From assembly GCF_003854275.1 (NCBI RefSeq), contig NZ_QTQP01000006.1, forward strand, positions 148,201-212,200: DNA of 64,000 nucleotides, read 5' to 3'. The translations under genes and the position numbers were made by a program. The first letter of the stretch is position 1. The number at the start of each line of letters is the position of its first letter. Under the pieces are notes generated by a model, which saw nothing but the letters and a program-made list of their open reading frames with translations, had not been told where the DNA came from and ran no database searches. This stretch comes from Burkholderia sp. Bp8963 (GTDB lineage: Bacteria; Pseudomonadota; Gammaproteobacteria; Burkholderiales; Burkholderiaceae). Shown piece by piece: positions 63,832 to 64,000 of this stretch.

Positions 63832-64000
63832 TCAGGCCGCGCGACCACGCGTACGGCGCGGCGGGATCGTCGCCCCCGTTACTATCTTCGCTCCCCGATA
63901 ATCGGGGATTTGGCCAGCCAGGCCCGGCATGATTCCCGCCCCCAGTCGCTTCAATGATCCGGGGGGTGCTGTCACCGGGCCTGGTGGGTGGCTGGTGATC
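63832..64000. other. Hairpin-rich edge region with minus-strand ORF fragment
   Basis: The plus strand has CCCCGATAATCGGGG (63893-63907), then CCAGGCCCGG (63918-63927) complementary to CCGGGCCTGG (63975-63984), with CCAGCC/GGCTGG outside (63914-63919, 63990-63995). An internal CCCCC/GGGGG pairing is possible. The minus strand is open from the window edge to a stop at 63832, reading SLKRLGAGIMPGLAGQ and further, but I do not recognise it. It could be a structured RNA or the end of a gene beyond the window. Confidence 0.4.

Overview
The window is high-GC (roughly two-thirds G+C) proteobacterial DNA with dense, codon-biased genes. The isc operon with IscR, the pdh operon with a lipoyl-bearing E3, glnA-ntrBC, a HutF/HutG-type hut operon and a phasin gene together point to Burkholderia, most likely a Burkholderia cepacia complex member and a piece of its large chromosome. 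That assignment is family-level recognition, not a database result. I see no rRNA, CRISPR array, insertion sequence or prophage. Two tRNA genes are present: initiator tRNA-fMet and tRNA-Val(CAC).

Layout. 0-5.9 kb: the iron-sulphur assembly operon iscR-iscS-iscU-iscA-hscB-hscA on the minus strand, with two IscR type-1-like sites over its promoter and a hairpin terminator inside it between iscA and hscB. A low-molecular-weight phosphatase gene lies upstream. 5.9-10.8 kb: a small exported or membrane protein, lutB and lutA (lactate oxidation) with a divergent IclR regulator, and the peptidoglycan hydrolase gene pbpG. 11.2-12 kb: a phasin gene with repeated palindromic operators. 12-22 kb: the pyruvate dehydrogenase genes (aceE, aceF, lpdA) facing a divergent FixL/FixJ-like two-component pair. 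22-31 kb: folD, prlC, SOS-type dinB, an Asp/Glu racemase, tRNA-fMet, exonuclease III and an S9 prolyl oligopeptidase.

31-36 kb: nitrogen control, glnA-ntrB-ntrC, with a sigma-54 promoter and two NtrC sites upstream of glnA, then a rhodanese. 36-46 kb: a CinA-type protein coupled to an EI24/CysZ membrane protein, a sterol-desaturase-family hydroxylase, a beta-propeller protein, the large helicase hrpA, divergent argA, and yggX. 46-50 kb: tRNA-Val and a polyamine catabolic cluster (puuD, puuA, spuC-like aminotransferase). 51-59 kb: the complete histidine utilisation operon hutH-C-U-D-I-F-G with two HutC-like operators at its promoter. 59-64 kb: an Sfp-type phosphopantetheinyl transferase, an alpha/beta hydrolase, a LysR regulator, an MFS transporter with a tiny coupled ORF, and an unexplained foldable sequence at the window edge.

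The genes are mainly central metabolism (pyruvate, lactate, histidine, polyamines, glutamine, one-carbon) plus Fe-S assembly, so this is mostly core genome rather than an island. I did not find a convincing new multi-gene system. The most informative signals are regulatory: stacked operators at isc, phaP, glnA, dinB and hut, three genes whose -10 boxes lie only 6-9 nt from the start codon (possible leaderless mRNAs), an atypical Thr/Cys racemase active site, lutAB without an adjacent lutC, and the hairpin-rich edge sequence.
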